Source of the DNA: Colius striatus
Taxonomy: Eukaryota > Chordata > Aves > Coliiformes > Coliidae
DNA: 64,000 bases
Assembly (NCBI RefSeq): GCF_028858725.1
Contig: NC_084774.1
Coordinates: 6,794,001 to 6,858,000, forward strand
Direction of reading: 5' to 3'
Shown in pieces: positions 12,421-26,100 of this stretch. Numbering within the stretch: the first letter of the stretch is position 1; each line of letters begins with the position of its first letter. Below the pieces are notes generated by a model that worked only from the letters and a program-made list of their open reading frames with translations, did no database searches and was not told where the DNA came from. The position numbers and the translations under genes are program-made.

Positions 12421-15400
12421 GATAAATCAACTTTAAAATGCTGGACTTCTCCAAAGTGTTAGAAAGGAACCTTTTCAGTTGGTTCCTAATTGTAGCAAAT
12501 AATTATGTTACCAAATCTCATTAAGAAACTGGCTCTCCTGATCTTCCCTTCTTATTTAATTAAACAGAGAGCTGGCCTCTTTTGTGGAAAGAGAGTCACA
12601 GGCAGCCACTTTGCTTTCCCTGTGGTGTCCCCTGTAGGAAGCAGAGCCCCTTCCCTTGTGCCACCTCAGCAGATGAGAGTTGTATGTCCCAGACAGTGGT
12701 AACAGTCCCCTGAGTGGCCCCAGGGTTGGGTACACCTGTGTGGGCTGAGCACAGCCCCTGTGGTATGCCAATGGGAAACTACTTGTGGCTGCCTGTCTGC
12801 TGCTGTCCATGGGAGGAGGATGGGATCTAGCATCTGCTTTTCTCCTTCCTCTCTCCTGACTTGAGAGATCGTGTGTTTGTGTCTCAGAAAGTATAGTTGG
12901 GGTAAAGGGGAGCATCTACCAAGAGGCATCCATGTGAGGCTGTCACCATCTCCACCAAACAGGGATCACCTTCCCCAGCTGGCAGAACAGTCTCCCTGGG
13001 GCAGATAAATGTGTCCTGGCTTTGCCTTGCATTAAGTGGCTAATATAGGTAAGGAACATCAGGGTATCTGGGAGATGGCAGTTGCTCGCTAAAGGCCTGC
13101 AAAGGAAGCAGGGATGCAGGGAGCTGGTGCTTCCCAAGGCTTTGCCAGCCTGTGATGCTGCTGTGATAGCAGTAATCATGGGTGTTTTTTACCGTCTAGG
13201 TGTGCTTCTCAGTGCTGGCTGAGAACCATGGACTGTTTTACACTTGAGGAAACCAAGAGCAGAGGAGCAATGAACAGAGTTACTGAGAAGGCAGATGAGA
13301 GGCAAAGACGGGATCAGTGCTATGACAGAAGCCCCTTCCAAATGCCATTCCAGGGCCACACAAACTATGTGGCACCTTGATGGGTCAGCAAGATGCTCTG
13401 GAGATTGTCTCTTTCTGTTCCAACTGTGCCCCTCTGCCAGAACAGTGGTGCAGCACACCCATGGCCAGGCATCACCATTTGTCCACAGTGTTAGCTCCAT
13501 GCTCAACCTGTCAGCCTCTGATTTAACATCACCATGGTTGTATGTCCCTGGATGTGTGGTGAGGATGAGGCAGCAGCAATGCTGAGGGAGGTCTTGTCAA
13601 TGCAGTGCTTGACTTGCAGGGTACTTTCCTCCTCAAATGGGGTCAGCCCGCCTCAGGTGAGTTAAACTACTGGAGCTTGGCAAAGCTGGCTCAGATATGC
13701 CTCTGTTACTCAGCAGCACTGACACAGCCTGCATGGATGTGATACCTTCATCACTAGCAGGGAGGCCACAGGGCATGTAAAACATCAACTGGGCTACCTT
13801 GGTGTGTGTCCCTGCATTGCTGGATATGTGCAAACAGCCCATCCTAATGGTGAAAATAGAAGTATGTAACTGTTAGTACAAGCCATGCAAGGACTGCTTT
13901 CATTTTTCTGTGCCCCTTCTCCTTATGTAGAACCAGGCTGGGCAGGAAGCCCATGATTTGTGTGGGAGAGGCATGAGTATAGATTCCCCCTGCCTGTGCA
14001 GGAGACACTGTAGTGCCCTGGGATGCAGAGCCCCTGAGGTCTCTCCCTCCCCTTTAGCTTGCCTGCCTACCCCTGCCATACCAGGCTATTTTTTAAAATA
14101 TAGACCCCATTTTTTTATTTCTGCATTTATTACAAATGCAAATTACAGTTGAAAGCATCAACTACACAAACCATTACTCAGAGGAGCATCTTTCCAACTG
14201 CTGGACTTGGACTGAACAGCTTGTGGTTAATTTGCTATATAATCACTGCCTGCAACAGGAAAGCAAGTGCTTCAACTGTGCTAATATTATGAAAGGGGAA
14301 GTTAACCATAGAGATAAATTCTGAGGAGCTGCAGCTGGGATGAAAGAGGGAAATAAATGTAGCTGGAGTCCAGGCTTCAGGCTTGCAAAAGTGGCCGCTC
14401 GGATATTTAAAGGGATAAAAGTTCAGGTTAAACATGTGGGTTTTGAAGTTGCTTTCAGTCTGAATGTATTTTCCTCCATCAGCAGAGAATCCCTGCAGCT
14501 CCTATTGACCTGTGATTCAAGTAGTGTCTGGACTGTACACAGACACGTAAATGTAGTAAACTGTCTGCACTGCCCTGATTTCTGGGTGGCTTCCCAGGGC
14601 AGCTGCTATTTGCAGAGACGAGCACAGGCACCATGGTACAAAGGAGATGAGCACATGATAATTCAGCTGGCAGAGATCTTCCTGGGCTGGGGGGCTGGTC
14701 TTACCCCTCTCTCATACTGGTGGGTTCAGCCCTATTGCCCTGGTTCTGAAAACATCATGTTGTGACAGTGCTCTGTGCCCCATGGACATGCCAACTTCAC
14801 CAGAGCTGGTTTAAGACCCTGTGCATGAGACTGAAGTAATATTTAGAGCTTCCCAAGTACCCAGACTTCCTTCCCCTTTCATTGCTGTGCCTTCAAATGT
14901 AACAGCAGTACAGTGCTCAAGCTGTTCTGCAGAGTGCTCTAGGGATTAAAAAAACATGTCTGTAGATTATCTCTCAGGACAAATCTAAAGTCTTGTCTAA
15001 CTCTTTTTCTCTGGAGGCTTATGAGAGGCAATAGCTGCTAGATTAGCAGAGATAGGAGACATGGAGTGGGAGAGTGAATCAGCTCAAGAAGTGTGAGTTG
15101 GCTCTTATGAAGCAAGAGAGCTCTGGGAACTGTGGAGTCGCATCCACCTCAGACACCTTTTCTGACTCTGAAATGTTTGTGTTTGGTTGCTTTTCCACTG
15201 TTTCCCAGGCCTGGAACAAAATGCTGGAAGTGGGGAAAGAGCATGAAATGTGAGGGGATAGCTGGCTTCTCCCAGGTACAAGTTGAGTGCTCTGAACAGG
15301 AGGCTGAGGTTACTGCTGAGGGAAAGGAGGGTGGCTGGAGGCTTCCCTGTGGCAATGGGAAGTGGAGATGTTCTCAAGTCCAATGTTTTGTCCAGTCTTG

Positions 15401-18400
15401 AGATATGAGCAATTGTTTTCTCTGATAGGTAAAAGTGTTCAGGCAAAAGCATTTTCTTTGTCTCCTGGTTATTTTCTACAGGACAGGAGCAGCTCTAATG
15501 ACTCCAGCTCTAATAACTGCAGCTCCAGAAGTTAATCATTGAACAGGCGAGATGGAGATGTTTGGGGTGCATATGTAAAGAACAGAGACAGAGGCCCTGT
15601 GTGGGCAGGGGAGTGGGAAGGAGATGCTATTTGGGGAGAGAGGGAAGAGAAAGCAAGGTTGTCTGGATAATGGTTGGGCTGTTTCATCAGTGCTGGCCTT
15701 GCAGTTTAGCTCTCCAGTCAAAACAGATGAGCCACGAAGCTTTATGCTCAGTCAGGAGAGGGTGCTAGGAGAGCATATCACAGGAAAGATCATCAAGACT
15801 CAGTCTAGCAAAGACCATCCTGAGGCATGTGTTGTGGTACATGTTACCTGCTTGGATTAGGTTATGTCAACTCAGTTTGACACACTAGAAACTGTAGGGG
15901 GAAGACATCTCCACTTGTGGCTCACAGATGAAGCTCACTTCCCCCCGTTCTCAAGGATGATGTGCACTTCATGTAGGAAGGATTTCTGGAATTACTGATT
16001 AGCTTGATACTTAAAGAGTATTTTGTCCTAGCCTCTCAGAGGTACTGGTTTGCTTTGTTTCTATGCCCTTTGAAAGTAGCTTGATATTTCAAGGTAACCT
16101 GCCAAAACTGTCTTCCAGGAGAAATGAGTTGTAGCTAGGACATGGCCTCTTTCTGCATACAGCTCTTTAAGTAGTTGGGTGCTACCACTGAAAATTCAAT
16201 AGTGTTCTAGTGAATAAAAGGGGAAATACAATAAGCCATTAAATAACTCACTAATCTCTCAAAAGAGAAGGAAATCCCAGTGTTGACAAGGCTCTTCCAT
16301 CTTCCCACAAAGCTAAGGTGAATCCACAATCAAGCTGCAGCCCACCAGCAAAGGGGATGGGTTAATCAAGTGCCTGTGTATATCCCCACACCCACAGAAG
16401 AGCCAATTTCTAAAAGCCTTTCAGATTTTGTGGCTTTCTCTTTTTTTTTGCATGTAAAAAATTGCTTTTACTGGTGTAGACAAAAGGCAGGGCTCGTTCA
16501 GGCCATGAACTGCTGGAGCAGAAATTGTGGATATAAATTGAGAAGCTGCTTTTTGGTACCTTTGCCCAAAGACTAAATACTTCAGAGCAAAATCACAATA
16601 AGTGATTTAGAGAGTAATCAATAACACTAAAATCAACTGGCAAAGAAAAGAACCTGCCTCTATAATGTATTTTCTAGATATTATTAAATAATACATCACA
16701 AGGAGACTCCTGAGTGATGAATTTGGCAGCTGTTTGTAAAAGATGGTTCCCTGCTCTCCTTCTGAGGAGGTGGTTAGGACTCCTGGGGAATAAGTTGCAT
16801 TCCTTATTAGTTCATTAGGTAGACCCTAAAGGCATTTTGATGCCAAAGGCCCATCTTTCAGATGCAACTGAGCCTTAGGGTCATTCTGGTCTGCAGGTAG
16901 ACACACAAAGGTTCTTACCTAGTCCTAAATAGAATGTGGAATGTTTGGTGCCACCTCATCAGTTCCCTCTGGGAAGGCTTACCTGGCTGCTGGGGAGCAT
17001 AAGGCTGTGGTTGAGAGGAGGCTGGAGCAGCGATTCTGGGCATGGATGGCTGATGCAGTGGGGCTCTGAGCCTGCCCTGGTGCTGAGAAGCAGGATGAGG
17101 TGCTTTCTGGCAGGCTGCAGCATACTCAGCCCTATGTTAGAGCTCAGCTTGTCCCAGTGCTCTGCACATACTGGTTCAGAGCTTGGGCTTTTTGCACTGT
17201 GATGACAAGGGGTAGGCTGAGACCTTCATCTCCCTGAGCACACATGCTCAGCTGACATCCTCTGCTATCTGTTTGAGCAGAAGAATAGGAGAGTCTAAAA
17301 ATGGTCTAGGGGTATCCAGCCAGGCAGAGCTTCCCCAGAGCTTCCAGAGCCTGGCAGTGAGGGGAGAGGGAAAGGCATTTGTCTGTTCACTTTTATCTAG
17401 TTACACTTTACCTCTCAAAGAAAAGCCTTTGAACATAAAATTCAGCAGTGACTTACATACAATTGTGTGGCTTTGTTTTAACATGAAGGCATTTTTTTTC
17501 TAGCCTAGAGATGTAACTGATCTTTTACCTTTGGTTGTGTTGTTTGTTAAAAGAAAGATAAAACATGCTGTCCATTGATCTGTCTCCACCCTGAATTTTA
17601 CTGCTAGTGAGGAGGGCAGAGCAATGCTTCCTGTCTCAGAAAGTACAATGGTTTTTCCAGACATGACACTGCTCTTGCAAAGCAAATTCATGGCAGATTT
17701 CAGCTAGACCTGGCACTTCTGGCATCCCTTTAACTTCCTGTAACTAAACTGAAAGTGCCAGTGGTGTCGCCAGACATGGCACGATGGGAGGATGGCATGT
17801 GGAATGCTGCCTTCCTACAAGGACTGAGCTGAGGCTGGTTTAGCTCATCCCAGCTCAGCTCCTTAACAGCAGTAGTAAGTTAGGAAGCTTCCAAATGCAA
17901 TTAGACAAATGCATGGGAGAAAAATCCAGCCATGTCCATTAAACAAAATGATCCTTTCTGGCTCAGAGGAGTTCCTGAGCTGCAGAGCTGGAGTCTGGAA
18001 CGACTGCAAACTTTGTTATCACTATTTGAAACAGGATACTGGTGAAATGGTAACTGGTTTAAATTGCTTTCATGTCCTCTCCTGGCAGACTTTCAAGGAC
18101 TGCTTTTTGGAACCAGCAACCGAAGGTGAAAGGCTCTAAATTATCATAAACAACATCCAGCCTTACTCTGGATTCAAAGAAACATTTTCATTCCATTTTT
18201 GAGTGAGCTGCATTGACAGAGCATAGTTTGGGTTTGGTGGATGCTTGGGTGGTTGAAATTTGGCTGGCAAGCTTGCTCAACCTTAATTACAAAGGCTCTC
18301 TGCAATTCAGCCTCCCCTACCAGCACACCTGGAGAGGAGTCAGCAAAACAGAGATGCTGGCAGAGGTGAGATGAAAGCCACAGTTTTAAAGGAAGGTAAA

Positions 18401-21400
18401 AATGTAAATAAGGAGGAGAAGCTACACAACACATCTCTTCTTTGATTAACAGATGAAAGCACATGACTCTGTCCTGTTACTGTGTCCTCATGGGCTGTCG
18501 GGGTCCATTCGCTGTTGTTCTATTGAGAAATTATTCTATCTGCCCTTAAGACGAGATTGAGTTGAAATAACCACCAAGTGATGCATGACATCACCAGTAT
18601 CTTGTCTGAATAATGACTGGTCACCAGCCCACCCATTCTTGTCCAAATACAAAATATCCTGGCTATCCAGGCAGCAGGAAAAGCCCAAGACCTATGTCAG
18701 TTTCTGTACCTGAGGATATCAGTACCACCATACCCTTTCATGCTTAAACTGCAATAATGTCACTGGACCCCTAAATATTAAGACTCTGGTTTACTGATCA
18801 CTTTAGCAGTTTTCTGCTGCTTCCTTTCAGTTTTCCATTTTTTGGTCTTTCACAGTAGAATCACATCTCAGAAACAGATTCCATGGTAATGACCAACCCA
18901 AGTGATGGGTAAAGGATGACTAACTTGCTTCACACATGCTTCTGCAGAAGGACAAATGCTTCATGTAGAACAAACTGTCATTGAATCAGCTAAGGATGCT
19001 TTTTGAAGTGGGCTAGCTGAGGCTATTTCTCATACCAGAGTATGGGATATGCTTTAGCTGGATGTGACCTTCAGTAAAGTACAAGGGTGTCTTAACACTC
19101 CTGAAGGAGACCATAGCCTGAGTGTGCTGGAGCTCCCCCTTATGTGCTATAGGGTTTGTTAAGTCTGTCTGAAGTCTTCCTTGGATACATAAAGTGAGGA
19201 TGGCAGGGAGTACAGTTCAGAGAATGGGCTTGGATCCTCTTTATCCAGCAAAGCAAAAGCACTGCAGGCACTTCTCTTGTATGCAGACTCATAGCAGAAG
19301 TCAGCTGGTAGCTGAAGAGGGAGCAAACCTGGCTGGTGCATACATCACAGTCAAAGCAGGCTGCCCTGCCTAGGGACCACACACACTATCTGACACATCT
19401 TGCATGTAGAATAGACCTAATTCTCTCTCCTCAAGGTACTCATGGAACAGAGGGTGAAGTGCTCTTCAATGTGATAACCCAGCTCCTGGACTGCACAGTC
19501 CCATGCTCTGCACTGGCTGCCTGGTGTGCAGCTCTGAGAGAAATCTGTGGGTAGAGACACACTGGAGACTCTGGGAACTGGTTAAATCAGCTGTGTCAAG
19601 TTTTATATCATGCCCAGAACTTGACTTGGATTGTGGGAAAAGAATGACAATTGGTGGCTGTAGGTTCAGGACTTGCTAACAAGAGAATTGCTCTCTCCTG
19701 TGCTGAGACCATCCTGAAAGCTGCTTTGTATATGGTCACCTTGGTTCTCTAATAATTCCTAAAGAAAGATGGTTAAGTGGCAGCAGCAGCTGGTGAGGGA
19801 GCAGATGGTGCCACCTGCACCATCAGATGTTTTATCACATTCTCTGTTTTATCCCACAAAGAGAGGCTGGAAAGTAGAGCATGGGAGCTGATGTAGGTTG
19901 TGAAGGTGTGAAAAATCACAGATAGCAGCATTGCTTCCCTGCCAGGCAGCTGTTTGGCTGAGCACTGGGTTAAGAAAGTACTTGGTGCTTATGAGAAGGT
20001 CTGTGCCTACCTGTGCTTGAGACTGTGAGACTGCACGTGGGAAGCATAAGGCTTTAGAGCAAGCTGTCTGTCCTTGTTGGTGGCCAGGGACTGGGACTCA
20101 CAGTAAACCTCCAGGCAGGTGAAGCTGAGCTGTCTGGATCACAAGCACACTCCTAGATTCACTTTTGTCATGACCAGCCTGGATAGCCCCTCCTGATCAT
20201 ATCCTGAAGAAGGTTTAGCTGACTTGTCATTACATTTGGTGAAGAGTCCAACTTCATTGTGTGAGTTCTGAGCCCACTGAGTGGGCTCTGATGTTTCTTT
20301 CTGGGGTGATATTTGAGTTTTATGAAAAGTCCTTGTGAGCTACACAAGTAATAGGTCTAAGCTCCAAAGGAGGAGGGAGGATTATACCCCTAGTGTGTCC
20401 ACTATACAAGCCCAAAGAGCTATGTAGTCCCATAGGGCAGTTTTTAATGTCCTTTCTGTAAAAGCCCTGTACCAGAATCCATCAGCAGCAAAACAGATTT
20501 GAAAGACTATTAAAACACAACATGCCCTCACTGCTGTGCCCATGGGAGCACAGCTGGGGTGGTGGTATGCAGGATGCACTCAGGAAGAGGAGCCAGTGCT
20601 GGTTTCTCACATGGCAGAGATTCCAGAGCAGGAGGTGTGCTAGCAGGGGGTGCTGCTGCACACAGGCTACCCAAGGCAATTTCCTCTCCTCAGCTTCATT
20701 TCAGCTCCTGCTCTTCATTTTGCTCATCTTCCTTGTCAGCTCTGTCCATCCATTCTCGCCTTGCCCCGGCAGTGGCGTAGCAGTGATCCCATTCAGATGG
20801 TAAGGGAGCTGCACGGCGGTTGTTTATGTAGCAGTCAGCAAAGCCATTCAGTGCTCCGGGTTAATGTTCCAACGGGGCGGATGGACGGGAGGGAGGGATG
20901 GCAGGAGGCTGGGTGAGGAGGTTGGCAGTTGTCAAGCACTAAGCCCAAGAGGAAGAGGAACGTGTGTGACTACAAAAGGGGAGGAAGCCCATTGTGTCTG
21001 AAACAAGATGGAAGATGCCACCCAATGAAGCTGGCTAACTGGTGATTAATTAGAGGCACGCTTTGAATTCTGCCTCTAGTTTGGCATTAACGGCGTTTCC
21101 GTGTCGTGCCGTGAGTTGTCCTGCTTGGTGGCTTCATGGGCTGGGCCTGTGTGGGACAGGGAGGGGTTTTCTCACAGAACTTCTGGAATGGAGCGAACTT
21201 GTGCAAATCTCAGCTTCCAAGTGAAGCAAAACAAAACCATAAGGAAAGGAAAAATCCCCAAAGGTAGAACAAGTTCAGCTGTGGGACTTCTGAATGGAAG
21301 AGAACTAGGAAAACGAGCTTGGAGTGGCTTTGAGCAGTATAGGGGAGACTCTGTGGTTTGGAATACCCTAGTGGTTATATTGCATTAGTTTGTCTGGGCT

Positions 21401-22439
21401 TTCTGAGCCCAGCCCAGCCCTGGCAATGTCTGTAAGGTGTGTGGGTTGTATTCCAGGCATGTCCACGGGTCTGTGGCTCTGTATTAGTGTTTATAGGAAG
21501 TCAATGAGATGGAACTCAATACAGAAAAGGAAGACTTAAGAGTCACTGGAAGACAAATGTGAAGGCCTGGCACTCAATAACTTTACTGAATCATATCTTT
21601 TGTTACTGTATGTTTCTGTGTAGCAGGAATACAAGAAAGGAGAACAGGTCGGTGTGTTTCAAGAGGCTGTTCACATTCCCTTCAGAGAGAGGGAATGTTT
21701 TATTTATCTTTGTAAAAAGATATCCATCCTCTGCCTGATCTGAAGTCAGGCAGCACCATGAATCAGGGTAAGGTGTCAATGGAGATGAAGACTGGACTGC
21801 TGAAAGTGGGACACCACAAACAAATTGTGTGAGCTATGGACAGCACAAGTGTGTGTGTGCAATGGCTGGGATGCCACTGGAGTGCCTAAGGAGTTGGTCC
21901 AGGCTGACTCACAAAGTGCAGCTGTAGTTTGTGAATCAAGGGTAGTTTGACCAAATGGCATGAGCATCCCCATGAGCATGTCCTTGGCAGGTACAGATCA
22001 GGCACAGGCTGAGCAGATTCTGCAGGGAGGGGACAGCACAGGCTGAGCCTCAAACTGAATCTGTAACACCTGCCCTGTTTCTCCTGCCTTACCAAAAGGG
22101 CAATAAGATGGAGCTGCCTGTGGTACCAGGTATTGGATTCCACAGCCAAAGGCTTTATCACGTGGCAGATGGGCAGGGCCTGTTCAGTCAGCTGCAGAGT
22201 TGTACAAAGTTCAGGTAGATTCTTTTTTTAATAAGAAAATACTTTTCAAATGGCTTCACTTGCAAAATTAAGGTTGAATAACAAGTGCAAGTGAAACAAA
22301 AGTGCAAAGGAGAAAGCCCTGGGACAGTAATCTAACCTGAGATGGATTTCTGAGGCTGGCAGGAGTGCCTGAGCACAATTGTCTCTCTGAATTTTCAAAG
22401 AACTTCATTGAAACTTGTCACCAGACAAATGTATTGAAA
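12421..22439. other. Intergenic, no gene seen
   Basis: Minor features only: an imperfect 15-bp tandem duplication (AGCTCTAATGACTCC) at 15491-15526, a slightly CpG-richer patch at 20760-20900, and a 9-bp hairpin ACATTCCCT/AGGGAATGT at 21673-21698. An open frame of 141 codons at 14340 has no recognisable domain. Confidence 0.65.
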
Positions 22440-22570
22440 CATGTGAAACTGCAATATCAAAAGCTCCTTCCTTAATTGATAAATATAATTAAGGGCACCA
22501 CATTAGTATTAATTTAAATGGCTAATGAACTAATTTAATTCATACTAATGAATAGTCTTGCTATAGCCCT
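22440..22570. promoter_or_regulatory. AT-rich candidate conserved element with large imperfect palindrome
   Basis: Repeat-free, very AT-rich block with many TAAT/ATTA homeodomain cores. CATTAGTAT (22501-22509) and ATACTAATG (22542-22550) are exact inverted arms, and pairing continues inward through AATT/AATT and further with few mismatches. The call as a regulatory element rests on composition and position in a gene-poor interval; conservation was not tested. Confidence 0.3.
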
Positions 22571-22878
22571 CAGTAGCTCTGCTTCCTGAGCAGTACATGT
22601 TGGTATATTATCACTGTGGGTTAAGCAAACACTTTTGATAGCAAACAAAATACCAAGTCTCTTGGAACTGAGCAGATTCAAGATGGGGTGGATGGACAGA
22701 GCTCTAATACTTTAACTGTGCTCGCATCTCATTTTCATTGAACAGCCTTTGTAACACAGGGATTTAACAGCTCTTATGTTTGAAATGCCTCAGGAAGGTT
22801 CAGATAAAGTAGATCTAGATTAACCTTCCAGGTCAGGTATTGAATTTTGTGAGCATGTGTCAGCATTCACATCCAGGG
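22571..22878. other. Intergenic, nothing recognised
   Basis: Unique sequence between the AT-rich palindrome block and the CR1 copy. No gene, repeat or clear motif seen. Confidence 0.65.
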
Positions 22879-23226
22879 TTCTCATCCTGGAGAAGAGGGG
22901 GCTGAGAAGGGACATGATCACTCTCTACAACTATCTGAAAGGATGCTGTAATGAGATGAGGGTCAGTCTCTGCTCTCAAGTCATGAGTGACAGGACAAGA
23001 GGAAATGGCCTCAGGATGCACCAGGGGAGGTTTAGATTGGAGATCAGGAAGAACTTTTTCCCTGAGGGTTGTCAGCCCCTGTCTCAGGCTGCCCAGGGAG
23101 GTGGGGGAGTCCCCATCCCGGGAGCTATTGCAAAGTCTGGAGCTGAGGTGCTGAGGGCCTGGGGTTAGTGGTGGGCTTGGACTTGGTGATCTGAAAGGTC
23201 TTTTCCAGTCAAAGTGATTGTATCAT
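22879..23226 (+). mobile_element. CR1 3' end fragment with tail of reverse-transcriptase ORF
   Basis: A 5'-truncated CR1 non-LTR retrotransposon. Its first ~110 bp still reads [19 protein letters not shown], the last conserved stretch of CR1 ORF2, followed by the CR1 3'UTR (GGAAGAACTTTTTCCC, CAGGCTGCCCAGGGAGG, GGTCTTTTCCAGTC). It ends GTGATTGTATCATC, a worn version of the CR1 terminal repeats. Inactive copy. Confidence 0.9.
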
Positions 23227-25699
23227 CCTGCCCTGCACACAAAGCAGTTTTCATCCTGTAGCCCCTCACCTGAGTGTGTGAGCACTTCTGCTCTGCACTA
23301 GTGTAACAAGCAGCTATTTTGTAATGGTGAATGTTTTCAGCCTGCTCAGGTGTTGTTTGTTACAGCTACAGAGGGAGCTGTTTTGTGATGGACAGCAGAG
23401 GATGGGGTTGACAGGCTGACATAGGTAGATTTCAAAGACATCAGCAAAAATGATTTGGGGACATCTGGCTGTTATAGCTATGTAGGGAGGACAACTGAGT
23501 CTGTGGCTTGCACACTGAGGGTCTGGACCATCTCATGCTGAGAGCTGATGTCCTCTGATGGACATCCACTCTCCTCTGAACACACCAGCCTACTCCAAGA
23601 GAGGACACAGGAGCGTTCCTGACTCTTGTAGATGCTTTGAACAAGAGCTTTGTGCTTGGGAAAGCCCAGATTGCAACAACGAGCTCACCCAACAGCTTCC
23701 TCCCACGTAGGCTGTGGCAGTTTGCCATTAAATTCCCAGACTGAGAATCTCAGTGGATTTCCCTCCTACTGGAGGAAACACAAGCTGCATGTGTTCACTG
23801 CAGATCAGTTCTCCCCCAGCTCCAAAGCCCTCCTTTCCTCTGGCTCACAGGCACTTGTGGCCATATAGTCAGAACAGAATGAGTCCCACAGGGAGTCAGT
23901 TTTTTCCGAATCCTTCCTCTTATACAAAATCTGTCCAGTGTCACACTGCAAGTTTGAATATGGTCAAGTTCAGATTGATGTGAGTGAAGTCCTAGAGGGT
24001 GAGGACTCATCTCACATTCACATGGAGGCTGTAACAACAGCCCAAAGCCCTTGTTACAGGCTCTAGACCTACATCTTAACGGCCCAAAGGGATCCTTTCT
24101 GTTCACACCCCCACTGTTAGGTGCTGAGCTGGCACTAATTACAATTTTGCTAATTGCTCTAAGCTCCAGTGCCTTGCTGCTTTCCATAGGCAATGTCTGG
24201 CCATGGCTTTTGCTGGAGCGAGGGACTCTTCTTGGAAGCTTGATACAATCTGCAGGGAGACACCTGCCAATCTTTATACACAACATCTTTATTTTAATTT
24301 ATTGGCAGCACGTAGAAAAATTGGCTTCTATGCAGCATCAGTTGGACTTCATTAAAAAAAATGAGAGCTAAGTTAGTAAAAACAAACCTGGCCAGTTGGC
24401 AACCTCAGACTTTTGTCAGGACTGATCTATGCTGGAAGATACAGATTTAGTCCATCTATAGCAATAAAGTCCCATGATCCCATGGCTAAAATGTCTTTTT
24501 CCCTACTAGCTGCTGCAATTCATTAATTATATGACATTTCCACAATGATTTCTCCAGAAGGCCCTGGATGCCAAGGTTTACATTACATTTTCAATTACAG
24601 AGATATCCATATGGTGACTCTGCAGTATGTACAACTGCTTAACATGCAGCCAAGCCCTACTGCAATGCTAGCAGGGCTGATGATGTGCTGGCAAATCCCT
24701 TTCTGGAGCTGGGGCTCTTGCTGGGTTCCCACACTGGTTGTGTACTGGGGACAGGGATGGCAATTGGGTGCTTCCTGCAGAAAAGGAGTGTTGGGAGTTG
24801 AAACACAAATTGCTGTGTCCTTTTAGGCCATCAGACTTTTTTTAACAAGCTCTTTAGCTGTTAAGAAGTTTAAATCAGAGTATTAAGGGTCATATTTTAG
24901 ACCAAAACAGAAGGGTTCAGCCTGGACACAGACTCCCCAGGCAGGCTCTGAGGAGCCAGTGGAGATTCAGAGCCATCTCCCCCTTCCTACTGGGACACAT
25001 TCCCATTGTAATCCTCTTTTGTTCCCATGCCCCTGTAGCAGGATCAGCCACGCAGACCCCCAAATGAGAGGCAAAGCTGCAAGGTCAGATGCTGCAGTGG
25101 ATGCAGTTCCACAGAGGAGCAGGATCTTGCGTTGTATGGTGCAGTGTGGTATTATACACTGGTATTTCTTCACATCATGCTGGTCCTACCCACACAAGAT
25201 TACTGCTTTAGAAGCTTCTTAACCACTAGTATGAGGGGTACAAGTTTGATAGAAGTACTACTTGGTCCGAGGAAATGTGTTGATTTGGACAGACCCCTTG
25301 GAGAAAACCTCATTTGTTGCTCTTGGCTAGTTTGCAGCAGTTTGATAATCAACACCATGTGAGTCACCCTTGATTCTCCCCAGTAGCCTCTACCCACTCT
25401 AAAGATTGTGTTAATACAATTGGGCCCTGACAGGATTGCACAGATCTTCCTTCAACAGCAACACATTCCTGGAAGCTGAGTCTTATCTCTGTCAAGCAGA
25501 GAAGCTGCAGGTTCCTTTTTCCCAGGGCTGCACAGAGGACACGTGCATGACTTGTCTTCCTTGTTTTTCCCAGGTGCAGGACCTCTCTGGCCCTCCTGCC
25601 TTGCAGGCTGCAGCAACACTCTGGGAGTCAGGAGTCAATGCTGTTTGCACAGTTGCACTCCCATTAGCTCCTCAATGCCTGTAACCTTAGAGTAGTAAA

Positions 25700-26100
25700 C
25701 CAGTGGCATATATATAGTTGAACAATTATATGTATTGTGACTAAATTTCCCCCTGAAGATCTCATTCACGACGTTAGAGTGAAAGGATCATAAAATGAAT
25801 TAATAGCTGATTCACTGTATAATTTCCTAGTTCAATATACTTTAGTGTACCAGCTAAATGAGCCATACACAGCATTCAGCTTGGCCAGTTAACAGCTTTA
25901 TCATTGAGATCTCAGGCTTAGAAATAAAAGCAATTCTTCTGAAGTAATTGCGTCTAATTAAAAGAAACATTTAAAAAGTGTAACCAAAAGGAATTCATTT
26001 CAAATGGAAAATTAATGCTGAAAAATAGCCCTGAGCTCTCTTGTCTTTGCTAATAGCTAAGCATTCTCAGAATAATTAAACTGTTTTGAAACGTTGATAC
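25700..26100. promoter_or_regulatory. Candidate conserved non-coding element
   Basis: About 400 bp of unique AT-rich DNA without simple repeats, rich in homeodomain-type cores (TAATTA at 25955, several ATTAAT) and with retained CpGs (CACGACGTTAGA near 25768) in an otherwise CpG-poor area. This pattern is typical of developmental enhancers in gene deserts, but conservation was not tested. Confidence 0.3.

Noticed and set aside
20641..20656. Second CTCF-like site TAGCAGGGGGTGCTG
   Set aside because: Two mismatches at important positions of the CTCF core; too weak to list.
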